Source: Collinsella aerofaciens (GTDB taxonomy: Bacteria > Actinomycetota > Coriobacteriia > Coriobacteriales > Coriobacteriaceae). Taken from it: 64,000 nt of DNA. The notes below the pieces were generated by a model. That model was not told the origin of the DNA and made no database searches. It saw nothing but the letters and a program-made list of their open reading frames with translations. The position numbers and the translations under genes are program-made. Below are positions 16,175-25,237 of this stretch, one piece after another; position 1 is the stretch's first letter; each line of letters begins with the position of its first letter. The DNA is taken from assembly GCF_009876115.1 (NCBI RefSeq), contig NZ_WWSY01000005.1, forward strand, positions 66,851 through 130,850. Reading direction: 5' to 3'.

Positions 16175-16618
16175 GTGATTTCGAAATCGACTCACTACGC
16201 CAAGCAGGGCGAGGTCCAGCGCAACTGGGTTCTCGTCGACGCCGATGGTGCTGTCCTGGGCCGTCTTGCCACCCAGATCGCAATGATTCTGCGCGGTAAG
16301 AACAAGCCCCAGTTCACGCCCAACAGCGACTGCGGCGACTTCGTTGTCGTCATCAACGCCGATAAGGTCCAGCTTACCGGTAACAAGGCCGACACGAAGA
16401 CCTATTATCGCCACAGCGGCTACAACGGCGGCCTCAAGGCTGAGAGCTTCCGCCAGGCTATGGAGAAGCACCCGGAGAAGGTCATCGAGCGCGCCGTTCG
16501 CGGCATGCTGCCCAAGACCACCCTCGGCCGTGCCCAGATGACCAAGCTTAAGGTCTACGCTGGTGCCGAGCATCCGCACGCTGCCCAGAACCCCACGAAG
16601 ATTGAGCTGGAGGCTTAA
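16175..16618 (+). CDS. rplM: 50S ribosomal protein L13
   Basis: 147 residues, normal length. An early-assembly protein of the large subunit. It has the family patterns [35 protein letters not shown] and the C-terminal [14 protein letters not shown]. The start is GTG with GGAGGAG five bases upstream. It is followed two bases later by rpsI, the conserved L13-S9 operon. Confidence 0.98.
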   Translation: MISKSTHYAKQGEVQRNWVLVDADGAVLGRLATQIAMILRGKNKPQFTPNSDCGDFVVVINADKVQLTGNKADTKTYYRHSGYNGGLKAESFRQAMEKHPEKVIERAVRGMLPKTTLGRAQMTKLKVYAGAEHPHAAQNPTKIELEA

Positions 16619-16620
16619 AG

Positions 16621-17016
<396 letters not shown>

Positions 17017-17046
17017 GGTTTTATCTCCTTACGAGATACAATGTAC

Positions 17047-17088
17047 AAGCGGGGCCTGCCGATTGCTCGGCGGGTCCCGCTTTTCTTT
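17047..17088 (+). terminator. Terminator of rplM-rpsI
   Basis: AAGCGGGGCCTGCCGA pairs with TCGGCGGGTCCCGCTT (17047-17082) followed by TTTCTTTTT. Confidence 0.92.
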
Positions 17089-17139
17089 TTCGACTAGGGT
17101 GGGCGACTGCGTTTTGCCCACTTGGGAAGGAGCGATCCT

Positions 17140-18477
17140 ATGCCCCAGAACATCTTCGGTACCGATGGCGTCCGTGGCGTCGCCAACGCCGACCTCTCGT
17201 GCGACCTTGCATTTCGTCTGGGCCGCGCGGCGACCAAGTTCCTTGGCCCGGACATTTGCATCGGTCGCGATACGCGTCTTTCGGGCACCATGCTCGAGAG
17301 TGCTCTGACCGCCGGCATTATGGCCGAGGGCGGCCGTCCGCATTGCTGCGGCGTTATCCCTACGCCGGCCGTGGCACTGCTCACCGTTCAAAACGAGCTC
17401 GACGGCGGCATTGTCATTTCTGCTTCGCACAATCCGCCGGAGTTCAACGGCATCAAGTTCTTTAGTCGTAAGGGCATGAAGCTTCCCGACGCGGTTGAGG
17501 AAGAGATCAGCGCCTGGGTCATGTCCGAGGAGGCCATGGCTGCCGACACGCTGCCGACCGGCGCCGGTGTGGGTCACATCATCAAGATGAAGGATGCCCG
17601 CAAGGCCTATGTCGATCATGCCATCAGCACGCTCGACGGCCTTAAGCTCGACGGCCTGGTCGTTGCCGTCGACTGCGGTCACGGTGCTTCCTGCCAGACC
17701 ACGCCTGCCGCGCTGCAGCGCCTGGGCGCCACGGTGCATGCCATCAACACCGATTTCTGCGGCACCGACATTAACGTCGAGTGCGGCTCCACGCACCTTG
17801 AGCCCCTGCGCGAGCTCGTGCTGCGCACCCACGCCGATATCGGCCTGGCCCACGACGGCGACGCCGATCGCGTGCTGTTCGTGGACAGTGAGGGCAACGA
17901 GATCGATGGCGACTACATCCTGGCTATCTGCGGCTCCGACCTTGCTGCTCGCGGCAAGCTCGCCAACTCCGAGATCGTCTCGACCGTCATGTGTAACCTG
18001 GGTTTCTCCATCGCAATGAAGGAGCAGGGCTTTGAGATGGTCCAGACCGCCGTGGGCGACCGCTACGTTTTGGAGCGCATGCTCGAGGACGGTGCCGTTA
18101 TCGGTGGCGAGCAGTCCGGCCACATCATCTTCCTGGAGCACAACACCACCGGCGACGGTCTGGTGACGGCTCTGCAGCTGCTGGCCGTGCTCAAGCGCAC
18201 CGGCCGCACCCTTACCGACCTTGCTGGCATCATGAAGAAGTACCCGCAGGTGCTCGTCAACGTGCATTCGGACAACAAGGCCGGCCTGGACGATTGCCAG
18301 CCCATTTGGGACGCCGTCGCTGCCGCCGAGAAAGAGCTCAACGGTCGCGGCCGCATCTTGGTGCGCCCGAGCGGTACCGAGCCGCTGGTTCGCGTTATGG
18401 CCGAGGCGGAGACGCACGAGCTGACCCAGCGTGTTGTTGACGATATCGTCGAGGTTGTCAAGCGCGAACTTCCCTAA
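17140..18477 (+). CDS. glmM: Phosphoglucosamine mutase
   Basis: 445 residues. It converts glucosamine-6-phosphate to glucosamine-1-phosphate for UDP-GlcNAc and cell-wall synthesis. Phosphohexomutase signatures are clear: FGTDGVRG at the N-terminus, the phosphoserine loop ISASHNP, the metal loop DGDADR and the phosphate-binding loop RPSGTEPLVRVM. ATG 17140 is chosen, with GGGAAGGAG seven bases upstream; an in-frame ATG at 17122 lies before that site. It sits near nagB and an EIIA-Glc gene, grouping amino-sugar functions. Confidence 0.97.
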   Translation: MPQNIFGTDGVRGVANADLSCDLAFRLGRAATKFLGPDICIGRDTRLSGTMLESALTAGIMAEGGRPHCCGVIPTPAVALLTVQNELDGGIVISASHNPPEFNGIKFFSRKGMKLPDAVEEEISAWVMSEEAMAADTLPTGAGVGHIIKMKDARKAYVDHAISTLDGLKLDGLVVAVDCGHGASCQTTPAALQRLGATVHAINTDFCGTDINVECGSTHLEPLRELVLRTHADIGLAHDGDADRVLFVDSEGNEIDGDYILAICGSDLAARGKLANSEIVSTVMCNLGFSIAMKEQGFEMVQTAVGDRYVLERMLEDGAVIGGEQSGHIIFLEHNTTGDGLVTALQLLAVLKRTGRTLTDLAGIMKKYPQVLVNVHSDNKAGLDDCQPIWDAVAAAEKELNGRGRILVRPSGTEPLVRVMAEAETHELTQRVVDDIVEVVKRELP

Positions 18478-18548
18478 TGGCCAAAAACGGGTGCCAAGTG
18501 GTAAACTGACAAGGTTATTTTGATTGATTGGTATGTCCGAGGGGGAGC

Positions 18549-19046
18549 ATGTTCACTAAAGTCCTAAGGTCTTTTGGTATGCGTGGTCGAGTCCTTACGC
18601 TGGATGCTCCCATCTCGGGTGATGTCATTCCGTTGTCCGAGGTCAATGACCAGACGTTTGCCACCGGCCTTTTGGGCCAGGGCGTGGCGATTCAGCCTGC
18701 CGGCACGCGCGTGATTGCGCCGGCAGACGCCAAGGTCGAGGCCATTTTTCCCACGGGACACGCCGTTGCGCTCAACACGGTCGATGGCCTAGACGTGCTC
18801 ATCCACGTTGGTTTGGACACTGTTCAGCTCGAGGGCAAGCACTTTACCGTACATGCGCAAGTGGGTGACATCGTCCATAAGGGCGATGTACTCATCGAGT
18901 TCGATCGCGAGGCAATTGCTGCCGAGGGCTACGATGTGACGGTTCCCATCTTGGTGTGCAACTCCGTTGAGTTCTCGAGCATCAAGGGTTCCGTTGGCGA
19001 GCATGTCGAGGAGATGGACCAACTCATCGTCGCTCGCGAGCGCTAG
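18549..19046 (+). CDS. PTS glucose-type EIIA protein
   Basis: 165 residues. A soluble phosphocarrier that receives phosphate from HPr and passes it to an EIIB partner. The fold spans SGDVIPLSEVND to the C-terminal SSIKGSVGEHVE. The two active-site histidines are His71 (FPTGHAVAL) and His86 (VLIHVGLDTV), the latter the expected phosphorylation site. A GAGGGGGAG ribosome site precedes ATG 18549. As a stand-alone EIIA-Glc (crr-like) it may serve several sugar permeases, probably including GlcNAc given the neighbouring glmM and nagB. Confidence 0.92.
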   Translation: MFTKVLRSFGMRGRVLTLDAPISGDVIPLSEVNDQTFATGLLGQGVAIQPAGTRVIAPADAKVEAIFPTGHAVALNTVDGLDVLIHVGLDTVQLEGKHFTVHAQVGDIVHKGDVLIEFDREAIAAEGYDVTVPILVCNSVEFSSIKGSVGEHVEEMDQLIVARER

Positions 19047-19088
19047 TGAGCGCGCTCGGCCTTTAGCCTACAATTCAAACACGTTTAC

Positions 19089-19118
19089 GGAGGGCGCCCT
19101 TGAAAGAGGACGCCCTCC
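19089..19118 (+). terminator. Hairpin after EIIA gene
   Basis: GGAGGGCG / CGCCCTCC with a 14-base loop, about 40 bases after the stop. No U-run follows, so termination efficiency is uncertain. Confidence 0.55.
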
Positions 19119-19318
19119 GTGGCAAGATGGGATTTGTCCGAAGCTAAACAGCTTTGGGTCACCGTGGACGGGCAGGGGCCTCGACGCGGGTAGACACGAG
19201 ACATATACATTACGCGACCTCGCCCTGGTGGCCGCACACGTTGGTTGCGGCCGACGCGGGCCGCGGGCAAGTGCTTGTAAGGGGAGCCTTGCCTCTCTTG
19301 TACGAGAAAGGACGCGTA

Positions 19319-20047
19319 ATGAAGATTATTAAAGCTAAAGACTACGAGGATATGAGCCGCAAGGCCGCCAATATCATCTCGGCCCAGGTTATCCTCAAGC
19401 CCGATTGCGTGCTGGGTCTTGCCACCGGCTCCACCCCGATTGGCGCCTACAAGCAGCTCGCCGCTTGGTACGAGAAGGGTGACGTCGACTTTGCCGAGGT
19501 CAGCACCTACAACCTCGACGAGTATCGTGGCCTTTCGCACGACGATCCCCAGAGCTACCACTACTTTATGCGTGAGAACTTCTTCGATCACATTAACATC
19601 GACCTGAACAACACACATGTGCCCGATGGCTCCAATCCCGACGCTGCCGCTGCCTGCTCTGAGTACGACAAGATCGTCGCTGCTGCCGGTTACCCTGATC
19701 TGCAGCTGCTCGGCATCGGTAACAACGGTCACATTGGCTTCAACGAGCCCGATGACCACTTCTCCAAGGGTACGCACTGTGTCGACCTCACCGAGAGCAC
19801 CATTCAGGCCAACAGCCGCCTGTTCGACAGCATCGACGACGTGCCCCGTCAGGCCTACACCATGGGTACCCAGACCATCATGTATGCCCGCATGATCCTA
19901 GTCGTCGCCAACGGCGAGGCCAAGGCGCAGGCCGTGCATGACATGTGCTATGGTCCGGTTACCCCCGAGTGCCCTGCCTCGATCCTGCAACTGCACACCA
20001 ACTGCGTTGTCGTTGCCGACGAGGCCGCCCTTTCGCTCTGCAAGTAG
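19319..20047 (+). CDS. nagB: Glucosamine-6-phosphate deaminase
   Basis: 242 residues. It converts glucosamine-6-phosphate to fructose-6-phosphate and ammonia, the catabolic counterpart of the GlmS/GlmM route. Motifs: LATGSTP phosphate loop, TYNLDEYRG with the likely general base Asp67, and GIGNNGHIGFNEP with the active-site His. It lacks the C-terminal allosteric tail of longer NagB proteins. AGAAAGGA precedes ATG 19319. The ~270 bases upstream may carry regulation, but I see no clear repressor site. A strong terminator follows. Confidence 0.97.
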   Translation: MKIIKAKDYEDMSRKAANIISAQVILKPDCVLGLATGSTPIGAYKQLAAWYEKGDVDFAEVSTYNLDEYRGLSHDDPQSYHYFMRENFFDHINIDLNNTHVPDGSNPDAAAACSEYDKIVAAAGYPDLQLLGIGNNGHIGFNEPDDHFSKGTHCVDLTESTIQANSRLFDSIDDVPRQAYTMGTQTIMYARMILVVANGEAKAQAVHDMCYGPVTPECPASILQLHTNCVVVADEAALSLCK

Positions 20048-20079
20048 CGAAAGCCTATCACCTCGACATAGCTTTGCCG

Positions 20080-20107
20080 AAGGCCTCCGCTTTGCGGGGG
20101 CCTTTTT
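20080..20107 (+). terminator. Terminator of nagB
   Basis: AAGGCCTCCGC-TTT-GCGGGGGCCTT followed by TTT; standard intrinsic terminator. Confidence 0.92.
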
Positions 20108-20495
20108 GTTATCCCTCTCCGCCCGCTTGACCAAAATCTTGCCGCAAGCTTGACGAATGCCGGATGCCCAACAGCTTGATTCATTCCATACCAGATTCTA
20201 TGCAAAAATGCCACTAAAAGGTCGTAGACGGTAGCGGGTGCTAGGCGAGTTGAATGACATGGCTGAACCTTGTTCATTTGCGTTACACTGCCGCTTAGAT
20301 GGGACAAGCTGACAAGCTCATTTACCTGCTTAAAGACCGATTAGTCGGGGGATTAATAACAATCGGCCCTCGCTGTACAAAAACTTGCCGCTTGCGTACC
20401 AAAAGACAACCTAAAACACAAGGTCGCTCTATTCATAGCGCGGCTTGTATGGTCTTGCGGTTACAGTGTCCATACGGTCGAGTTGAGGAGCGGGC
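20108..20495. other. Gene-poor leader region before the large regulator
   Basis: Nearly 390 bases of lower GC than the flanks without a convincing reading frame. It probably holds the promoter of the regulator at 20496 (for example TACACT at 20284-20289), but no clean -35/-10 pair or dyad stands out. GAGGAG precedes the regulator start. Confidence 0.4.
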
Positions 20496-23495
20496 ATGGT
20501 AAACGATTTGAGCAGTATAGACGACCTCGAGCTGATGCCGCTGGGCGGAGGCTATATGGTGCGACGCGAACGCTTGATGAATGAGCTTATCGCCAAGGGC
20601 CGAAAGGCCGGCATCGTGGTTCTTTATGCGCCCGACGGGTTTGGGAAGACCTCGGTGCTGCTGCAGTACACCCATGAGGTTAAATGCGACCCGACGCGAG
20701 GCCCCGTGCGGATTATCGAGGCCGATCGCGCCACTGGGCGCGAGGTGTTTATGCAGCTCGAGGTGGTCACCGAAGAACTCAAAGATAAACCGCACTCCCT
20801 TATCGCGATTGATAATGTGCCAAACCTCGATCAGCGCGATACCGAAGACCTCATCGACAGGATTCGCGGCCTGCGCGCTATGGGGATAGGGGTCTTTATC
20901 TCCTGCCGTCCTTCAAATCGTCAGCTGATTCATGGGCTGGGCGATTCGGTTAAGATCAATGCGCAGATGCTCAAGGTGCATGCCTATGAGTATTCGGCGT
21001 GGGCATCGGCGTTTTCGATCAGCACATCGCTCGACTTTTATCAGCTCACGCAGGGCGTGCCCGAGCTCGTTTCGGCATTGCAGACGGGTCTGTATGGCCA
21101 AGGCGACGTAGCCGGTCTGCTCGAAAACGAGATTGTCAACGTATATGGCGCGGCACTTGTCGATCTGGCTTCGCTCGACAATAATGGGCTGTTTTGCGTG
21201 GCATGTCTCATGGTTTTGATGGGCGAGGGCAATATCGCAGAACTCGAGGCTTGCGGGGTGAGGCTGTCGATGGTCGACCAGTCCTATTTTGTACGCGACT
21301 ACCCGATCTTTGGCTTGGATCCCGCCGAGCGGAGTTTTACGTGTCTGGGCACGGAGGATAACGGACGCTTGCGCTTGCGCAAGTTGGTGGCCGAGGTTCG
21401 CCCCGAACTTGTTCCGAGGGCGGCCCGTATTTTGCTTAAGGCGGGTAGATGCGATGCGGCGATGGGCCTGGCGGACGCCTTTTTGGACCGTGAAGCGGTC
21501 CTTGAACTTGCTGGGCAGTATGGGGTCGATCTGGCTCTGACGGGGCACGGGGCCGATGTCTGCCGAGCAGCGCTGGGCACGATCGATGCCGACGATCCGG
21601 CTCCAGAGCCAACGCCTGCCGAGGCGCTCGGCGTGTATTTGGCAGCGGTCAGCGTGTCCAATACAAAGCTCGCTCGCTATATGGCATCGGTCATCGAGCG
21701 CGGGGGCGAACGGGCGGCCTGCGAAATAGACCCTGTTTCATGGAGGGTGGCCCAGACACTGACGGCTGTTTGCTATGGGGACAACGGGCTTGGGCTTCCT
21801 ACGAACCTGGCCGTGCCAGAAATAGAGACGTCCCACACCGCACTCGACATGCTGTCCGCGCATATCGAGGTCAAGCGATGCCTGACCGAGCGGGGAGATG
21901 ACGGCGGCGTTCTACAGCAGCTCAAAACGAGCAAGGCCTATGACTGCGAGCTCGACATCGCGGGGATTGTTATACGGGCCGATAGCATGCTGGTGGAGCT
22001 CTTTGACGGGTCGTTTGCGGGAATCGACGAGCGCGACGACGAGATGACGATGGTGCGGGAGGCGCTCGACGTACGTGGGCTTAAGGCGATGGCTATCTGG
22101 GTGCGCATGGTGTTGGCGGCACGGCGGCTCCTTTCCGGCTTGCCGGTAACCGACGACGCGGCGTTCAACGAGCTCGATCGTTTTGCCGTGCGCATGCGCG
22201 ACAACCAGATTCAGCTGTTTGGCCTGTTGCTAGAAGGCTGGCAGTCGCTGGCAGAGGGACGGCCGGTTAATGCAAAGTTCCGTGCGGTCCAAGTGCTCAA
22301 ACTTGCCGAGGAGTCGATTGCGTACATGCGCGATAACGCATTGCTGCTGGAGCGCGCAGCGTATCTGCGTAACACCTCGATGGTTTCGGTGCGCGAGGAA
22401 GCGGAGCTACTCGATATAAGCCAGACGCAGGTTGGTGGAGCGGAGGCCTGGATGGTGGCTCTGCATTTGGCCTGTGCGGGCCGAGACAGCGATCTTGCGG
22501 CCTGGATGTCCATGAATCGTGCGGGGATTCTAGAGCCATCGTATCGGCTCTTTGCGCGCCTTGCCATGCATTGTCTGGGCGAGCCGGCGGGCAGGATACG
22601 CAAGAAGCTTCCCGTGCGCGAGCTGTCGCGGTACTCGCTGCGCGACGATTTGGAAGGGGAGGGCGAGCGCCTGTTCCAGGCCGGCGAGGTTGAAGCCGTT
22701 GATACCATCGACCATATCGAGATTCGCATGTTTGGTGCGTTTCGCGCCGAGCGCGACGGGTTTCCCATCACGGACAAAATGTGGCGCCGCAAGAAGGCGG
22801 CGACACTTGCCGAGCGGCTTGCACTGGGCATGGATGCGCTCGTCGATCGTGAGACGCTGGCCATGGAGCTGTGGCCCCATGCCGAGTTCAATAGCGCCCG
22901 CAATAACCTGTACTCGACGATATCGCGCTTGCGGTCGGCTTTGGGGCCGACGCCGGATGGCAAGTCGTGTGTGCTCATCCAAAATGAATGCATTGGACTC
23001 AACGGCGACTACGTCAAGACCGATGTACGGCTGTTTGATCAGATAAGCCGCGAGGTTTTGGGAAATCGCACAGGTGCGCGCGGGCCCCATTTAGTTGAGC
23101 TGTGCCTTAAGATTGAGCAGCTTTATGCCGGACCGCTGTATGTTCCCAATGGCTGTAATCCCACCTACTTTTTGCGTATGCGACGCATTATGCAGTCAAA
23201 GTACATCGATTGCATGATTAAGGGGGCCAATGCCGCTCTAGAAGAAAACGACCTGCAGTCGGCGATTTGGCTGGCGGAGTCGGGGCTTCGGCAGGAAACG
23301 GCGCGTGAGGATATGGTGCGCTGTGCCATGCATGTCTACAGTGCGGCGGGGCGGCGGCGCGATATCGTCGAGCTGTACAGCGGGCATATGCACCATCTGA
23401 GGGAGCAGGTCAATGGCGTGCCCGAGCCCGAGACGCGGCGTCTATACGAGCGCTTGGTGGAGGGTCGGCTCAACCGCGTGCTGGTCGAGCGATAA
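20496..23495 (+). CDS. Large MalT-like ATPase / SARP-type transcriptional regulator
   Basis: 999 residues. The N-terminal third resembles the STAND-type ATPase of MalT/LuxR-like regulators: Walker A APDGFGKTSVL (about residues 46-56), a SLIAIDNVPNL Walker B-like strand and a VFISCRP sensor strand. The middle is helical, TPR-like. From about residue 740 the C-terminus shows an OmpR/SARP winged helix (IRMFGAFRAERDGFPITD; LAMELWPHAEFNSARNNLYS; ISRLRSALG) followed by a bacterial transcriptional activation domain of helical repeats. It is therefore probably a signal-dependent DNA-binding activator. Signal and targets are unknown; no operon partner is on the same strand. Confidence 0.85.
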   Translation: MVNDLSSIDDLELMPLGGGYMVRRERLMNELIAKGRKAGIVVLYAPDGFGKTSVLLQYTHEVKCDPTRGPVRIIEADRATGREVFMQLEVVTEELKDKPHSLIAIDNVPNLDQRDTEDLIDRIRGLRAMGIGVFISCRPSNRQLIHGLGDSVKINAQMLKVHAYEYSAWASAFSISTSLDFYQLTQGVPELVSALQTGLYGQGDVAGLLENEIVNVYGAALVDLASLDNNGLFCVACLMVLMGEGNIAELEACGVRLSMVDQSYFVRDYPIFGLDPAERSFTCLGTEDNGRLRLRKLVAEVRPELVPRAARILLKAGRCDAAMGLADAFLDREAVLELAGQYGVDLALTGHGADVCRAALGTIDADDPAPEPTPAEALGVYLAAVSVSNTKLARYMASVIERGGERAACEIDPVSWRVAQTLTAVCYGDNGLGLPTNLAVPEIETSHTALDMLSAHIEVKRCLTERGDDGGVLQQLKTSKAYDCELDIAGIVIRADSMLVELFDGSFAGIDERDDEMTMVREALDVRGLKAMAIWVRMVLAARRLLSGLPVTDDAAFNELDRFAVRMRDNQIQLFGLLLEGWQSLAEGRPVNAKFRAVQVLKLAEESIAYMRDNALLLERAAYLRNTSMVSVREEAELLDISQTQVGGAEAWMVALHLACAGRDSDLAAWMSMNRAGILEPSYRLFARLAMHCLGEPAGRIRKKLPVRELSRYSLRDDLEGEGERLFQAGEVEAVDTIDHIEIRMFGAFRAERDGFPITDKMWRRKKAATLAERLALGMDALVDRETLAMELWPHAEFNSARNNLYSTISRLRSALGPTPDGKSCVLIQNECIGLNGDYVKTDVRLFDQISREVLGNRTGARGPHLVELCLKIEQLYAGPLYVPNGCNPTYFLRMRRIMQSKYIDCMIKGANAALEENDLQSAIWLAESGLRQETAREDMVRCAMHVYSAAGRRRDIVELYSGHMHHLREQVNGVPEPETRRLYERLVEGRLNRVLVER

Positions 23496-23498
23496 AAA

Positions 23499-23527
23499 AC
23501 GGGCGCCCGAAGTACTCGGGCACCCGT
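23499..23527. terminator. Bidirectional terminator between regulator and yhbY
   Basis: ACGGGCGCCCGA-AGTA-CTCGGGCACCCGT; preceded by AAAAAA on the plus strand, which reads as a U-run for the minus-strand yhbY transcript. Confidence 0.8.
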
Positions 23528-23564
23528 AAGCTTGCTATGTGTTGGCTCGCCGGATCATTGGCTC

Positions 23565-23864
23565 TTAGACGAGCTTGATCTTCTCGATATCCTTGCGCGA
23601 GGACTCGCGATACAGCGAGAACTTGCGGCCGATGACCTGGACGACCTCGGCATGGCAGCGATCGGCGAGCTCTTCGGCGGCCTCGCGGACAGAAAGGCTG
23701 GAGCCATCGAGCACGGAGCACTTAACGAGCTCGTGCTTCTCCAGATAGGCGACCGTCTGCTCCACGGTGCCCTCGTTGACGTCGGACTTTCCGATGATGA
23801 TGGCGGGGTTGAGGTGATGGGCCATGCTGCGAAGCTGCTTGACCTGTGCTCCTGTCAGTGCCAT
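23565..23864 (-). CDS. yhbY: YhbY family CRM-domain RNA-binding protein
   Basis: 99 residues. A CRM domain protein associated with the 50S subunit and ribosome assembly. It shows MALTGAQVKQLRSMAHHLNP, the glycine-rich IIGKSDVNEGT loop and KHELVKCSVLDGS typical of the fold. The start at 23864 has GAAAGCGAG upstream; a farther in-frame ATG (23897) lacks support. It lies downstream of the methyltransferase gene on the same strand, 158 bases apart. Confidence 0.93.
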   Translation of the reverse strand: MALTGAQVKQLRSMAHHLNPAIIIGKSDVNEGTVEQTVAYLEKHELVKCSVLDGSSLSVREAAEELADRCHAEVVQVIGRKFSLYRESSRKDIEKIKLV

Positions 23865-24022
23865 GGGTTCTCGCTTTCTATGTATGGGGCGCCCCACGAT
23901 GGGGCCTTAATCTACGTGAGCTGTCCCACGATAGCGCAGGAACGGCGCGGTGTGGGGCGCGTTTGCCCAGTTCAAAAAGAATGCGGATGCCGAGTGAGTG
24001 GGCGGCGTGGGCTGCGAACAGG

Positions 24023-24910
24023 CTATGAGCTGGGCGCAGAGACCGGCTCCCATGCAATAAACGCCCAACGAACCTTGCGGACATGATCGAGCATATAGCG
24101 CCCCTGCGGCACGCCCTTGGACCCCGGCTCGCCGGCATGGGGATTCTCGATCATGTGCTGGGCGATATAGTCGCGCAGGCGGTCAACCTTATCCTCGTTG
24201 CCATGCTCGAGCATGCGAGAAAAGTCCGCCACGCCCGCTTCAAGGCTATTGAAGGTATCGCGACGAGGCGATTCAAAGTACGTAACCTGCGGCAGGGCAC
24301 CCATCTGAATAAGGATGTTAAAGGCATACACAAAACCATTGCTGCAGGTAACCGAGGCGCCGATGGCGTTCATCAGGTGCAGGTCATAGCGCGGGCTGGA
24401 GTTGGCGACCATCGTGACAGCACAACGCCGACGAGCCGTTCGATTAAGCTTGGCAAGCGCGCCTTTTAGGTTGGTCGTGGTGACAGAGCGACTGGCAAAG
24501 GCAACATCTACCGCTTTCGCGACCGGTCCAACCAAATCCCAATCATCATCCCAAGCAAGCTCAAGCGGCGTAATGCGATCCTCGAGCCCATAGTACTCAA
24601 TGCCAGCATCAAGCGTGCCCAACATAGCAGGGGAGAAGTCAGCCGCAATCACAGGATGCCCAGCCTGAGCAAGCGGAATAGCAATCGACCCAGCCCCACA
24701 CCCCATATCAAGCACCGATTCACCAGGCTTTAACGCCAACAGCTTCATAAAGTCCCGGGCATACGGGGCAGTCTCCAACGGCCGAAAATGCCGAGCCCGC
24801 TTATCCCATTCAAAAGAATCATCAGCCCGATGCCGAGCGGCCTGCAGACGCATCCATTCGCCATTCCAATCCGCAGCAAGCAGCTCAGAACGAATCTCCC
24901 CATCAACCAC
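24023..24910 (-). CDS. SAM-dependent methyltransferase, class I
   Basis: 295 residues from GTG 24910, chosen because AGGAGG (24918-24923) is seven bases upstream; the longer in-frame ATG at 24970 would translate through a terminator hairpin. Motif I SVLDMGCGAGS and motif II-like IAADFSPAML mark the SAM fold. The C-terminal half (YFESPRRDTFNSLEAG) is unlike small-molecule methyltransferases I can name, so the substrate is unknown. A minus-strand terminator-like hairpin ends just 7 bases before its ribosome site, hinting at attenuation. Confidence 0.88.
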   Translation of the reverse strand: MVDGEIRSELLAADWNGEWMRLQAARHRADDSFEWDKRARHFRPLETAPYARDFMKLLALKPGESVLDMGCGAGSIAIPLAQAGHPVIAADFSPAMLGTLDAGIEYYGLEDRITPLELAWDDDWDLVGPVAKAVDVAFASRSVTTTNLKGALAKLNRTARRRCAVTMVANSSPRYDLHLMNAIGASVTCSNGFVYAFNILIQMGALPQVTYFESPRRDTFNSLEAGVADFSRMLEHGNEDKVDRLRDYIAQHMIENPHAGEPGSKGVPQGRYMLDHVRKVRWAFIAWEPVSAPSS

Positions 24911-24929
24911 GGGCCAACCTCCTAGCAAC

Positions 24930-24961
24930 AAAAAAGCGACTCCTCCCAAAAGAAGAGCCGC
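24930..24961 (-). terminator. Terminator/attenuator in the methyltransferase leader
   Basis: On the minus strand GCGGCTCTTC pairs with GAGGAGTCGC (ten pairs, two G-U) followed by TTTTTT. It lies just upstream of the AGGAGG of the methyltransferase gene, so it could end transcription arriving from the DUF711 gene or act as a regulated attenuator. Confidence 0.7.
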
Positions 24962-25077
24962 AACCAGCATATATCAGAAAAAGAACCGCTCCAACGCCAA
25001 ACCGCCACACCAACCAAGGCGGGCAGAAGCGAAGCGACTGCCACTGAGCCAGAACCCAGCCAAGGTTGAGATGTGCG

Positions 25078-25219
25078 GGAGCCCCGCCGCCGGGCGGCAG
25101 ACATATAAGGTCGATCGCGAGTTCCGCACGAGCCGGAGAGCACTTAATGTGCTCTCCGTGCGAGTCAGGACTGTCCGAGCAGGCGACCTTATATGTCTGC
25201 CGTCCGGCGGCGGGGCTCC
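25078..25219 (-). repeat. Covarying stem-in-stem element, copy B
   Basis: Outer arms 25078-25113 and 25184-25219 pair over 36 bases with one mismatch. On the minus strand the inside reads ACAGTCCTG (25174-25166), 8 bases, a 9-bp stem with loop ATTAA (25157-25135), 5 bases, then GTGCGGAACTC (25129-25119): the same words, loop and spacings as copy A at 4895-5035, with different paired stems. It begins 18 bases after the stop of the minus-strand DUF711 gene, the same relation as copy A to gatB. Confidence 0.85.
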
Positions 25220-25237
25220 TCGCCTCGTATCCCTAGG

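Noticed and set aside
17029..18417. Long minus-strand open frame (462 codons) opposite glmM
   Set aside because: Shadow of a high-GC gene: low-complexity His/Val/Gly-rich translation, no ribosome site, and glmM is unambiguous on the plus strand. The same holds for long frames opposite glnN, guaA, metH and the helicase genes.
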